A stretch of 64,000 nt of DNA from CAUSKK01 sp963532425 (GTDB taxonomy: Bacteria; Pseudomonadota; Gammaproteobacteria; Cardiobacteriales; Cardiobacteriaceae): the NCBI GenBank assembly GCA_963532425.1, contig CAUSKK010000011.1, positions 16,622 through 80,621 on the forward strand, in the 5' to 3' direction. The position numbers were made by a program, and so were the translations under genes. Of this stretch, positions 1 through 7,347 are shown in pieces (the first letter of the stretch is position 1; each line of letters starts with the position of its first letter). The notes under the pieces are model-generated. The model worked only from the letters and a program-made list of their open reading frames with translations. It ran no database searches and was not told where the DNA came from.

Positions 1-879
1 GCCGCCGCCGAGGTGGCCATGGACAAGGGCGACTATGTCTTCATTCTGGAATTTCCGCCCCACTTTGAACGGGACGTGCTCGCCGGCCGCCGGCCGGCGG
101 TGCAGCTGCTCATCGACGCCACCGCCATGACCCAGGCCGGCGTCGGCGCCGGCTACATTGAACAGATATTCACCGCCGAGCTGCTGAAATTTCTCCAGCT
201 GCCCCGGCAGGAGGATTTCGCCCCGTTCAGGCCGGTGCTGCGCCTGCACTACAACCAGAACTACGAAGACCGCTACTTCCTGCCGGTGATGGACATCATC
301 ACCGTGAGCCTGGTCATGGGCTTTCTGCTGGTCGGGTCGGCGGTGATTCGCGAGCGGGAGCACGGCACCATCGAACACCTGCTCGTCATGCCGCTGACGG
401 CCCGGGAAATCATGCTGGCGAAAATCCTCGCCAACAGCCTGGTGGTGCTGACGGCGGCCATGCTGTCCCTCTGGTTTGTGGTGCATCTGGCCATCGGCGC
501 CCCCATCTATGCCGACACCCTGCCCCTCTACGCCGTCGGCATGGCCAGCTTTCTTTTCGCCCTGGCCTCGCTGGCCATCATGCTGGCCACCATCGCCCCC
601 ACCATGCAGCAGTTCGGCCTGCTGATGCTGCCGCTGTTCATGGTGCTGCTGCTCTTCTCCGGCTCCCAGACGCCGCGCAATGGCATGCCGCTCTGGGTGC
701 AGTGGCTGAGTGAATATTGGCCCACCACCCAGTTCGCCTACTTTTCGCAAAAGGTGCTGTTCCGCCGGGCCGAGCTGGCCCTGGTCTGGCCGGAACTGGC
801 GGTGCTGACCGGCACCGGTCTGCTCTTTCTCCGGCTGGCCCTGAGCCGCTTCCGCCGGATGCTGGAACAGCAGGGCTAG
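1..879 (+). CDS. ABC-2 type exporter permease, 3' part only
   Basis: This is the C-terminal part of an inner-membrane ABC export permease; the frame is open to the left edge, so the N-terminus lies outside the window. The first ~100 visible residues are a periplasmic loop. After them come a cytoplasmic-type segment (IREREHGTIEHLLVMPL, typical of YhhJ/ABC2_membrane proteins) and about five hydrophobic helices, ending in a short basic tail. The 'REREHGTIE' element is the usual signature of ABC-2 permeases of the YbhS/YhhJ type. The next gene, 21 bp downstream on the same strand, is an outer-membrane factor, so the pair is probably the end of a tripartite efflux operon whose membrane-fusion and ATPase genes lie to the left. 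The substrate cannot be told from the sequence. Family call is confident; exact orthology is not. Confidence 0.85.
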   Translation, partial: AAAEVAMDKGDYVFILEFPPHFERDVLAGRRPAVQLLIDATAMTQAGVGAGYIEQIFTAELLKFLQLPRQEDFAPFRPVLRLHYNQNYEDRYFLPVMDIITVSLVMGFLLVGSAVIREREHGTIEHLLVMPLTAREIMLAKILANSLVVLTAAMLSLWFVVHLAIGAPIYADTLPLYAVGMASFLFALASLAIMLATIAPTMQQFGLLMLPLFMVLLLFSGSQTPRNGMPLWVQWLSEYWPTTQFAYFSQKVLFRRAELALVWPELAVLTGTGLLFLRLALSRFRRMLEQQG

Positions 880-900
880 CCCGAAAAACAAGGAAAAACC

Positions 901-2343
901 ATGAAAAAACTGTCCACGTCGCTGCTGCTGGCCCTGAGTCTGGCCGGCTGCAGCCCCAAGCCCATCGCCACCGCCCCCGAAGTAACGCCCCCGGAGCGCT
1001 TCGCCTCGCTGCCCGCCGGCACCAGCGCCGATTTGCAACGCTGGTGGGCGGTCTGGCAGGACCCGGTGCTGAATCAGCTGCTGGAACGGGGTCTGACCCA
1101 GAATTTTGAAATCCGCGCCGCCCGCAGCCGCTGGGAGGAGGCGCGCCAGCTGGCCGGTCTCGCCAGCGCCAACCGGGGCGCCAGCGTCGGGGCCTCGGCC
1201 AAGGGTTCCTATACCCTGGCCGGGCGCATGGATAATCCGCTGAACGCCCAATCCCGGGCCCAGCTCGCCCAGAATCCCAACACCGCCGCCCTGGCCGCCC
1301 CCCATTTCGACATGAACGACGGCAACAATATTCAGCTGGGCCTAAGCGCTTCCTGGGAGCCGGATTTCTTCGGCCGTAAAAGCAGCGACGAGGACGCGGC
1401 CCGGGCCGGGGCAGCGGCGGCAGCAGCCCAGTATCGCGGTGCCCAGCTGCTGACGGCGGCGGCCATTGTCGATGGCTATCTGCAGGCCCGGGCACTCCAG
1501 GCCCGCCAGCGGCTGCACGAGGCCCATCTGGCCACCCTGAAGCGGCTGCAGCACTATGTGGCCGGGCGCTATCAGGCCGGCCAAACCAGCGCCTATGAGC
1601 TCAACGACATCGACAGCAAAATCAGCGCCCTGAACGCCAAGGGGGCCCTGCTGCACAGCGACTATGAACGGCAGGTGCGGGCGCTGGCGGTGCTGACCGG
1701 CCGCCGGCCCACGGATTTTCAGCTGGCCGAGGGCCGCGCCGATTTATTCAGCCGGCAGCCGGCGGCCCCGGCCGGGGCCCTGCCCTCCAGCCTGCTGGAA
1801 CGGCGGCCGGATTTGCTCGCCAAGGCGGCGCTGGTCAAGGCGCGGGCGGCCCAGGTGGCCAGTGCCCAGGCCGATTTTCTACCGCGTTTCACCCTGGAAT
1901 TTTCCCTGCCCTTCCTCAGCATCAACGGCAGCAGCCACGCCCAGGGCTGGGCCAGCATGGTGAATGCCAATTTGCAAACGCCGCTGTTCACCAACGACCG
2001 CCTCGACCGCCAGCTGGGCGCCGCCGAAGCCCGGCTACGGACGGCCCGGCTCGACTATGACCAGACCCTGCTCCAGGCCCTGGCCGACGTGGACAATGCC
2101 CACCAGGCCCACCGGGCCCTGGAACGGCAGAACGAGCTCTTGGCGGCGGCCCAGACGGCGGCCCTGCGCCAGGCCGAGGACGGCGAAGCGCTCTTCAAAT
2201 ATGGCCATAAAAATCTCGATGAGGCCCTGCGCGCCCGGCTCAACGAGCAAGAGCTGGCGGAAAATCTGCTCAGCGCCCAGCTGGCCCGGGCCCAGACGCT
2301 GACGGCCCTCTACAAGGCCCTGGGTGGCGGCTGGGGCGACTAG
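901..2343 (+). CDS. Outer-membrane efflux lipoprotein (NodT/TolC family)
   Basis: A 480-residue outer-membrane factor that would form the TolC-like exit duct for the preceding ABC permease. It starts with a lipoprotein signal peptide with lipobox LAGC (acylated Cys17). The rest shows the duplicated OEP architecture of long Ala/Gln/Arg/Leu-rich helices: one around residues 150-230 and one near the C-terminus, where LDYDQTLLQALADVDNA and LDEALRARLNEQELAENLL are typical family segments. Length agrees with the NodT subfamily of RND/ABC outer-membrane factors (about 460-490). The start is the first ATG after the permease stop, preceded by AAGGAAAAACC as ribosome binding site. A hairpin with a T-rich tail follows, so this is probably the last gene of the operon. 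The transported compound is unknown. Confidence 0.9.
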   Translation: MKKLSTSLLLALSLAGCSPKPIATAPEVTPPERFASLPAGTSADLQRWWAVWQDPVLNQLLERGLTQNFEIRAARSRWEEARQLAGLASANRGASVGASAKGSYTLAGRMDNPLNAQSRAQLAQNPNTAALAAPHFDMNDGNNIQLGLSASWEPDFFGRKSSDEDAARAGAAAAAAQYRGAQLLTAAAIVDGYLQARALQARQRLHEAHLATLKRLQHYVAGRYQAGQTSAYELNDIDSKISALNAKGALLHSDYERQVRALAVLTGRRPTDFQLAEGRADLFSRQPAAPAGALPSSLLERRPDLLAKAALVKARAAQVASAQADFLPRFTLEFSLPFLSINGSSHAQGWASMVNANLQTPLFTNDRLDRQLGAAEARLRTARLDYDQTLLQALADVDNAHQAHRALERQNELLAAAQTAALRQAEDGEALFKYGHKNLDEALRARLNEQELAENLLSAQLARAQTLTALYKALGGGWGD

Positions 2344-2363
2344 CGGCGTTTTTCTTCCTGGCG

Positions 2364-2394
2364 AACCACCGAGAAATTCTCGGTGGTTTCCTTT
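2364..2394 (+). terminator. Rho-independent terminator of the efflux operon
   Basis: AACCACCGAGAA followed almost immediately by its reverse complement TTCTCGGTGGTT, then a T-rich stretch (TTTCCTTTT). It sits about 20 bp after the efflux lipoprotein stop codon. This terminator is not built from the GAAGCGCTTC palindrome, unlike many others here. Confidence 0.75.
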
Positions 2395-2414
2395 TCAGCC
2401 CTGGGGTTCAGACC

Positions 2415-2580
2415 TATTCTTCACAACATGCCCGACCGGCGGCGAACTGGCACAGCCATTGCGGCGCCGGCGGCGTCTTTTTTATTTGGAGCAAACCATG
2501 TCCCTAATCGATTGTCCGGACTGTGGCGGTCAAATTTCCCGCCGGGCCCAAACCTGCCCCCACTGTGGCCGACCCCTGCA
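2415..2580 (+). repeat. Direct repeat, left copy (leader and 5' part of a zinc-ribbon gene)
   Basis: About 165 bp nearly identical to 5046-5209. It covers the untranslated leader, the ribosome binding site and the first ~28 codons of the zinc-ribbon gene that is intact at 5127. Identity stops abruptly at 2580, where the sequence passes into a decayed higA reading on the opposite strand. The two copies bound the interval that carries the HNH-like and RhuM-Fic genes. Confidence 0.85.
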
Positions 2581-2638
2581 TGCTCAGCCAATGCTCGGCG
2601 CTGCCGCCAAAGGCCTTGGCCAATTTCACTGCGATTAG
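2498..2638 (+). pseudogene. Truncated copy of zinc-ribbon membrane protein gene
   Basis: A 46-codon reading frame whose first ~28 residues (MSLIDCPDCGGQISRRAQTC and a second CPHCG knuckle) match the gene at 5127 almost exactly, including the GGAG ribosome binding site and leader. After the repeat boundary at 2580 the frame runs into unrelated sequence and lacks the hydrophobic C-terminal half of the intact copy. It could still make a small two-CxxC zinc-ribbon peptide, but it is best read as the broken end of a duplication. Confidence 0.7.
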
Positions 2639-2793
2639 GGGGTAATGGCCTGCTGGCCGTTGGCCACCGCCGACAGGGTATGGCGACTTAAGCCTAAGGC
2701 GCGCGCGGCGGCGCTAATGCTTAGGCCCAACTCCGGCAGGATAAAGGTTTTCAAAAGACCACCCGGGTTCGGCGGCTGGTGCATGGAACTCAT
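2578..2793 (-). pseudogene. HigA-family antitoxin remnant (XRE helix-turn-helix), frameshifted
   Basis: Read on the minus strand from an ATG at 2793, the sequence gives a HigA-like start: a 'PGGLLKTFILPELGLSISAAA' type opening (residues about 10-30), then a helix-turn-helix with ALGLSRHTLSAVANGQQAITP. It then hits a stop. In a neighbouring frame the homology continues as AVKLAKAFGGSAEHWLSMQ, the usual HigA continuation, up to the repeat boundary at about 2580. So the gene carries a frameshift and has lost its 3' end where the zinc-ribbon repeat joins it. HigA proteins neutralise the HigB mRNA interferase; I could not recognise a higB upstream (2800-3030). The call rests on my reading of the translated remnant. 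Confidence 0.7.
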
Positions 2794-3031
2794 TAAGCCC
2801 TAGGTTCTCCCAGTCCGTGGCTGAATACGGCTATCAGGCAATTTAGAGCAGCGATCTGGTGGTCTTTAACGAGGATAAATTAAAGTTTGCAACCAATTGG
2901 GTAATACCCCTGCTGCCGCGCAAATTCCTGCTAAAAATGTCGCGACTGGCGGCTGCAAATTTAATCTATTCTGCGTATATACAGAATAATTTTATTTCTG
3001 CTTACTTAGTTATTAACAAAAAGGAAAATTT

Positions 3032-3946
3032 ATGGAATATCAAAAATGCCGCCTATGTGGTAACGTTTCTGAACTTAGGAATAGTCATTTTATCCCAGCT
3101 TCTATTTATAGTGAGCTAAAGGCACAGGCAAAAAAAATTGAAAAAAGTACGCCGGGAGAACGTGGTATTCAATTATTAAATATACATAAAAATAAAATAA
3201 TTCCACTAACTCAAGATATTAGACGTAAGCATCTTTGTAAATCTTGTGAAGATTTATTTGGTAGTAGGGAAAAGTTCTTTAAGGAAAACTTAATGATAAA
3301 GAAACAAGATACAGAAAAATGTATTATGCCTAGATTATTTGAAGAAATAATAAAAAAAATAAATATAAATACAGATTTAAAACCACATTACATATGCAAT
3401 GTACTAGATAAAAATGATGAAGAACAAATAATATATTTTATTTTGAGTATATTTTGGCGGGGCACTCTTGATTGGCCAAATTATATTAGTATTAACTTCC
3501 CAAAAAATATAAATAAAGAAATTATGAATTTATTATTAGAAAGGACTAAAAATATTGAAAATATAAAAATATATATTGATATACCTATAATTCCTTTTTA
3601 TAGCGTATCTTTTCCAGGTAAGATTTCAGAAGTTATCCAGGAAGAAATATTAAAAATATATATTGACGAAATTATAGAAAAATTTTCGGAAGAAGATACA
3701 AGAAAAAATGAAGAACAAATTAAACAAATGCTTGAATTAGCAAAAACTATAAAAACGATGGGGAATACATATATTTTTAATATACAAAGCTGCTTATTTA
3801 GATTAGAATTTGTAGAAAATAATAAAGGAAAATCAATTAACTATGGAAGAAATAAATGTATTAGTGAAATATTTAAATTTGTTGAAGAATATAAGTATGC
3901 ATCGGCTAATAAAGCAAAGAATATTATCCCTATACAGAATCTATAA
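3032..3946 (+). CDS. HNH-like zinc-finger protein, AT-rich, putative nuclease
   Basis: A 304-residue protein of unknown function. Its N-terminal ~85 residues carry paired zinc-ligand motifs, CRLC (Cys6, Cys9) and LCKSCE (Cys69, Cys72), enclosing an NSHFIP segment with His19. This order resembles HNH/treble-clef nuclease-like proteins whose 'SHIIP' and 'LC..CE..FS..E..F' elements are widespread in defence loci. The classical second HNH histidine is not obvious, so catalysis is inferred. Residues 90-304 are Lys/Ile/Glu-rich, with no transmembrane segment and no recognisable domain. The gene is far more AT-rich than its surroundings, lacks the GAAGCGCTTC palindrome, and has its own AAGGAAAATTT ribosome binding site 7-8 bases before the ATG. 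It lies inside a repeat-bounded island beside RhuM-Fic and a dead higA, so recent transfer is likely. Confidence 0.6.
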   Translation: MEYQKCRLCGNVSELRNSHFIPASIYSELKAQAKKIEKSTPGERGIQLLNIHKNKIIPLTQDIRRKHLCKSCEDLFGSREKFFKENLMIKKQDTEKCIMPRLFEEIIKKININTDLKPHYICNVLDKNDEEQIIYFILSIFWRGTLDWPNYISINFPKNINKEIMNLLLERTKNIENIKIYIDIPIIPFYSVSFPGKISEVIQEEILKIYIDEIIEKFSEEDTRKNEEQIKQMLELAKTIKTMGNTYIFNIQSCLFRLEFVENNKGKSINYGRNKCISEIFKFVEEYKYASANKAKNIIPIQNL

Positions 3947-4018
3947 TTTTTTTGTTAATTAATTGCTCTCAAATTAGCAGATTAGGGAGAATTACGGCGT
4001 TTCCTTTGCGGCTTTATG

Positions 4019-5014
4019 TCAATTGACCGGCATTTCGATGAAATGTTCCACCAGTTTAATCATCAGCTCCTTCTGGGCCGGCGCACTTTCCGCCACCAGC
4101 AGGGCCAGGGCCACCAGCGTGTTTTCGTTAATGAGCTGGGCCACCGGCTTCGCCAGCAGCGGCTGGTTGCGGTGCAAATAGCAGAGAAATAGGAAGGAGC
4201 CGACCCGCTTGTTACCGTCCGCCAGCGGATGATTTTTAATCACAAAATACAGCAGATGGGCGGCGCGGCTGGCCACATTGGGATAAAGCCACCGGTCGCC
4301 GAAGCCCTGTTCGATGGTGGCCAGGGCCGAGGCCAGGCCGTCGCTGCGCAGCTGGCCGAAGAGGTCAGTGGCCTCGCCCTTGCGCCGCAATTCTTCTTTA
4401 AGTTGGCCGATGGCTTCGAGCACCTCGTCCCAGTGCAGCGGCCGCATGTCTGCCTGTTGGCGGGTAATTTCCGCCAGATTTTGCTCGTCGTAGGCCTGCA
4501 ATAGGCTCCAGGTTTTCGCGTAGTCCCGCACCACCGCCAACACCGCCTGGCCCTGGTCGGCCACCAGCGCCTGATTGACCAAAGTCTGGCTGAGCAGCTG
4601 CAAAACCTGATTAAATTCAACGCCCTTTTCCTGTAAACGGCGCTCATTGAGGGCGTAGCCCTGCACCAAAAACTGTCTTAAAACCCCGGTGGCCCACTGG
4701 CGAAACTGGGTGGCGCGCTTGGAACTGATGCGGTAGCCGACGGAAATAATGGCGTCCAGGTTGTAGTGCCTTAGGCGGCGTTTTACCTGGCGTTTGCCTT
4801 CCCGTTGAACCTTTAAGAAATCCTTACAAGTTGAATCTTCGTCCAATTCCTGTTCTTGAAAAATGTGTTGCAGGTGCATGGTGATGTTTTGCACTTTGAC
4901 GCCGAATAGCTCGGCCATTTGCGCCTGGGTCAGCCATAAAGTTTCATCATTAAGCGCCACTTGCAGGGAAATTTGCCCGTCTTCGGATTCATAGATGTGG
5001 ATTTGTTGGTCCAT
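4019..5014 (-). CDS. RhuM-family protein with C-terminal Fic/Doc domain
   Basis: A 331-residue two-domain protein. Residues ~5-120 match the RhuM virulence-protein family: LTQAQMAELFGVKVQNITMH, then KVQREGKRQVKRRLRHYNLD and a VGYRISSKRATQFRQWA block, which is a DNA-binding-like N-terminus. Residues ~190-331 form a Fic/Doc fold with the active loop HPLADGNKR (262-270, catalytic His262). Fic enzymes transfer AMP, and Doc phosphorylates EF-Tu; the 'DGNKR' loop is closer to Doc and to the RhuM-associated class than to canonical HPFxxGNGR AMPylases. No separate antitoxin gene is visible beside it. Base composition is host-like, unlike the convergent AT-rich HNH gene. The ATG is preceded by CATGAGGCTAAAAA. 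Domain calls are firm; the substrate is unknown. Confidence 0.85.
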   Translation of the reverse strand: MDQQIHIYESEDGQISLQVALNDETLWLTQAQMAELFGVKVQNITMHLQHIFQEQELDEDSTCKDFLKVQREGKRQVKRRLRHYNLDAIISVGYRISSKRATQFRQWATGVLRQFLVQGYALNERRLQEKGVEFNQVLQLLSQTLVNQALVADQGQAVLAVVRDYAKTWSLLQAYDEQNLAEITRQQADMRPLHWDEVLEAIGQLKEELRRKGEATDLFGQLRSDGLASALATIEQGFGDRWLYPNVASRAAHLLYFVIKNHPLADGNKRVGSFLFLCYLHRNQPLLAKPVAQLINENTLVALALLVAESAPAQKELMIKLVEHFIEMPVN

Positions 5015-5045
5015 TTTTTAGCCTCATGGGTTTAGTCAGGCCCCA

Positions 5046-5209
5046 TTATTCACAGAACGACCGACCGGCGGCGGACTGGCACGGCCATTGCGGCGCCGGC
5101 GGCGTCTGTTTTATTTGGAGCAAACCATGTCCCTAATCAGTTGTCCGGACTGTGGCGGTCAAATTTCCCGCCGGGCCCAAACCTGCCCCCACTGTGGCCG
5201 ACCCCTGCA
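5046..5209 (+). repeat. Direct repeat, right copy
   Basis: Partner of 2415-2580: leader, ribosome binding site and first ~28 codons of the intact zinc-ribbon gene. The distance between matching points of the two copies is about 2.63 kb. Confidence 0.85.
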
Positions 5210-5363
5210 GCCCCTGCCCAACCGGCGCTCTAACCCCATGCTCTGGCGCACGGCCCTTATCCTGATTTTGCTGATAGCGCTGCTGTGGGCGCCGCCCGAG
5301 GCGCTGGAACATCTGGAAAACAAGCGTTTCCTGATAATTCTGCTGTTGCTGCTGGCCCTTTAG
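5127..5363 (+). CDS. Small zinc-ribbon membrane protein
   Basis: A 78-residue protein. Residues 6-27 form a zinc ribbon from two CxxC knuckles (CPDC and CPHC, 16 residues apart). After a short linker there are two hydrophobic segments, about residues 42-54 (ALILILLIALLW) and 68-78 (FLIILLLLLAL), so it is probably inserted in the inner membrane with a cytoplasmic zinc finger. This arrangement is common in small bacterial zinc-ribbon proteins of unknown function. The start is the ATG 6 bases after a GGAG site; the longer upstream frame is only the leader repeat. A relative follows 24 bp downstream. The 5' part is duplicated at 2415-2580. Confidence 0.75.
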   Translation: MSLISCPDCGGQISRRAQTCPHCGRPLQPLPNRRSNPMLWRTALILILLIALLWAPPEALEHLENKRFLIILLLLLAL

Positions 5364-5387
5364 GACGGAGAGAAAACCATAGCCCTG

Positions 5388-5642
5388 ATGAGCTGTCCCG
5401 ATTGCCGGGGCGCGGTGTCCTCCTTCGCCGAATCCTGCCCCCACTGTGGCCGGCCCCGAACGCTGGAGTGTAGCCAGTGTGGAGAAGCGCTGCCGCCCTT
5501 CGCCGAATCCTACCCGGCCTGTGGCGGCGGCGCCCGGCGCTCCCGCTCGAAAAAAAGGCAATCTCCTGAACTGATAGAGGTTATCCAAGGGCTGCTGGTG
5601 TTGGTGGCTATGCTGATTTTCCTGCTGGTTCTGCGCCTCTAG
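5388..5642 (+). CDS. Double zinc-ribbon membrane protein
   Basis: An 84-residue relative of the preceding gene, with two tandem zinc ribbons. The first has CPDC and CPHC (residues 3-22). The second has CSQC and an eroded second knuckle, YPAC, whose first cysteine is tyrosine. A basic linker (RRSRSKKRQS) and one C-terminal membrane helix (GLLVLVAMLIFLLVLRL) follow. Aligning the leader with that of the gene at 5127 shows the position corresponding to its ATG reads ATA (5379-5381), correctly spaced 8 bases from GGAG. The nearest ATG, at 5388, is 17 bases from that site. So the start has probably mutated, and translation may be weak or use ATA. Function unknown. Confidence 0.65.
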   Translation: MSCPDCRGAVSSFAESCPHCGRPRTLECSQCGEALPPFAESYPACGGGARRSRSKKRQSPELIEVIQGLLVLVAMLIFLLVLRL

Positions 5643-5672
5643 GGCCCGCCGGGCCGAAGCGCTTCGCCCCGG

Positions 5673-6167
5673 CTAGAACAGCCGGTTTTCCAGCGACAGC
5701 CGGTAATCCAAGGGCCGCTGGCTGAAAATTTCACGGTAGGGCCGGCCCCAGGCGAAATTGTGGGTGTGCTGGCGGTAGTAGGGGTCATCGAAGCCAACGC
5801 CGCGTTCGTTCAGGCGCAGCTGGGCGGTTTGGCCCGGGCCGAGGACAAAGAGCCGCCGGCACCGCCGTTGGCCACCGCGCGGGTCGGTGAAGTCGATAAG
5901 AAGCCGGCCGGCGGCGACGCTGAAGGCCAGACCGTTATTGAGCCGGGCCGGCAGCTGGGGCCAGATTTTGACGGTCGGGGCATGGGCGAAGAAATCGGCG
6001 TCCGGCGGGGCCGGTTCGCTCCAGTGCTGTTGGTGCCAGCCCGGGGCACCCTCCAGAAGCGCTTCGGGCAGGGGCAGGGCCCGGGGCAGCCGGTTGCGCC
6101 GGGTGGCCAGGGGGGCACCCCGCCCGTTTTTCGTCCAGGTAACCGAGAGGGTTTGCAGAATCAACAT
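5673..6167 (-). CDS. Hypothetical protein, 164 residues
   Basis: I do not recognise this protein. It has no signal peptide or membrane helix. It reads as a globular, Pro/Arg/Trp-rich protein with segments such as FSVAAGRLLIDFTDP, RRCRRLFVLGPGQTAQLRLN and FAWGRPYREIFSQRPLDYRLSLENRLF at the C-terminus, suggesting a beta-rich fold. It starts 4 bp after the stop of the OsmC-family gene on the same strand, so the two are probably co-transcribed, with this gene second. GC content is host-like. Gene reality is supported by the tight spacing and by the absence of a comparable alternative frame; the function is open. Confidence 0.6.
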   Translation of the reverse strand: MLILQTLSVTWTKNGRGAPLATRRNRLPRALPLPEALLEGAPGWHQQHWSEPAPPDADFFAHAPTVKIWPQLPARLNNGLAFSVAAGRLLIDFTDPRGGQRRCRRLFVLGPGQTAQLRLNERGVGFDDPYYRQHTHNFAWGRPYREIFSQRPLDYRLSLENRLF

Positions 6168-6171
6168 GGGC

Positions 6172-6645
6172 CTAGGCCACGATAATTTCCGGCTCGCATT
6201 CCACGGGAAAATTCAGCGAATTGGCGATGAAGCAGAGCCGGTGGGCCTCCCGGTGGAGGGCCTGGGCCTGGGCCAGTTTTTCCGCCGCCCTGATGGTTAC
6301 CCGGGGCCGCAGGGTGGCTCTGAGAAAGCGGCCCGGTGTGGCCGAGTTGCCCTCGTCCATCAGCGCTTCGCTGTTATCCACGTAGGCGGTTACGACGATG
6401 CCGGCGTCGGCGCACAGGTGCAAATACCAGAGCTGGTGGCAGGCGGCGATGGCGGCCAGCAGCAGTTCTTCCGGGTTGGTGCGTTGGGGGTCGCCGCGGA
6501 AGGCCGGGTCGGCGGAGCCCAGCAGGTCGGCCTTGCCGGCCATTTTGACGGTGTAATCGCGGCCGTAGGCGCCGTAGGCGGAAGTGCCCGTGCCCCGGTT
6601 GCCGGTCCATTCGACGGTGGTGTGGTAGCGGTGTGGTTTAGCCAT
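6172..6645 (-). CDS. OsmC-family thiol peroxidase-like protein
   Basis: A 157-residue OsmC/Ohr-superfamily protein, the usual family length. The two conserved cysteine neighbourhoods are present: NPEELLLAAIAACHQLWYLH in the middle and HRLCFIANSLNFPV near the C-terminus. In OsmC and Ohr the pair reduces organic hydroperoxides in the cytoplasm. The N-terminal half carries the YGRDYTVKMAG strand region typical of the family. It is divergent from the DUF421 gene (75-bp spacer) and is followed 4 bp later by a hypothetical gene. The CTTTGG-free upstream region contains AAGGAGTAACC as a good ribosome binding site. It could equally be one of the OsmC relatives without known peroxidase activity. Confidence 0.85.
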   Translation of the reverse strand: MAKPHRYHTTVEWTGNRGTGTSAYGAYGRDYTVKMAGKADLLGSADPAFRGDPQRTNPEELLLAAIAACHQLWYLHLCADAGIVVTAYVDNSEALMDEGNSATPGRFLRATLRPRVTIRAAEKLAQAQALHREAHRLCFIANSLNFPVECEPEIIVA

Positions 6646-6720
6646 GGTTACTCCTTAATTTGCCGGGGCCAGTTTAGCGCTTAGGCCAGCGCTAGAATGG
6701 GTTATTAATTAGGAGGTTCC

Positions 6721-7347
6721 ATGTTCTATCTATTAATCGCCGTCAAGCTGATTCTCGGCTTTCTCGCCCTAGTGCTGGTCATCAACCTGACCGGCAAGGG
6801 CAATCTGGCCCCCGCGTCCGCCAGCGACCAGGTGCAAAACTATGTGCTCGGTGGCATCGTCGGCGGGGTGATTTACAACACGGACATCACACTGCCCAAA
6901 TTCATGCTGATTCTGGCCATCTGGTTCGGGCTGGTGCTGGTGCTGCGCTGGCTGAAAAAGCACAGCCACCTGGTGCGCCGGGCCATGGACGGCGAGCCTA
7001 GCACCCTCATCAGCCGGGGGAAACTTGACGTGGCCGCCGTGCGCCGGGCGGGCCTGTCGGCCCACGAGCTGACCTTTAAGCTACGCAGCCTGGGCGTCTA
7101 CGCGGTCAAGGACGTGAATCGGGCCATTCTCGAACAGAACGGCCAGCTCATCGTCAGCCTGGCCGGCGAGGAAAAGCCCAAGTATCCACTGATTACCGAC
7201 GGGGTCATTCAGACGGCCACCCTGGAAATGATTGATAGAGATGAGGACTGGCTGCGGGCCGAACTGAAGGCCCAGGGCTACGAGGACATTGGCGCCATAT
7301 TTCTGGCGGAATACGACCGGGGCCAGCTGAACATCGTCGGCTATTAG
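6721..7347 (+). CDS. DUF421/YetF-family membrane protein
   Basis: A 208-residue inner-membrane protein of the DUF421 (YetF/YcaP) family. Two or three hydrophobic helices occupy residues 1-80, including the conserved SASDQVQNYVLGGIVGGVIYN loop (about 35-55). A soluble domain follows with ISRGKLDVAAVRRAGLSAHEL and FKLRSLGVYAVKDVNRAILEQNGQL, the hallmark of the family. YetF-type proteins bind metal or act in germination in Bacillus, but the role in Gram-negative bacteria is not settled. It has a strong AGGAGG site 5 bases before the ATG. A palindrome-based terminator follows 18 bp after the stop, so it is monocistronic. Confidence 0.85.
   Translation: MFYLLIAVKLILGFLALVLVINLTGKGNLAPASASDQVQNYVLGGIVGGVIYNTDITLPKFMLILAIWFGLVLVLRWLKKHSHLVRRAMDGEPSTLISRGKLDVAAVRRAGLSAHELTFKLRSLGVYAVKDVNRAILEQNGQLIVSLAGEEKPKYPLITDGVIQTATLEMIDRDEDWLRAELKAQGYEDIGAIFLAEYDRGQLNIVGY

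Noticed and set aside
2859..3119. 86-residue frame before the HNH-like gene
   Set aside because: Overlaps the HNH-like start in another frame, has no ribosome binding site, and changes from GC-rich to AT-rich composition mid-frame.
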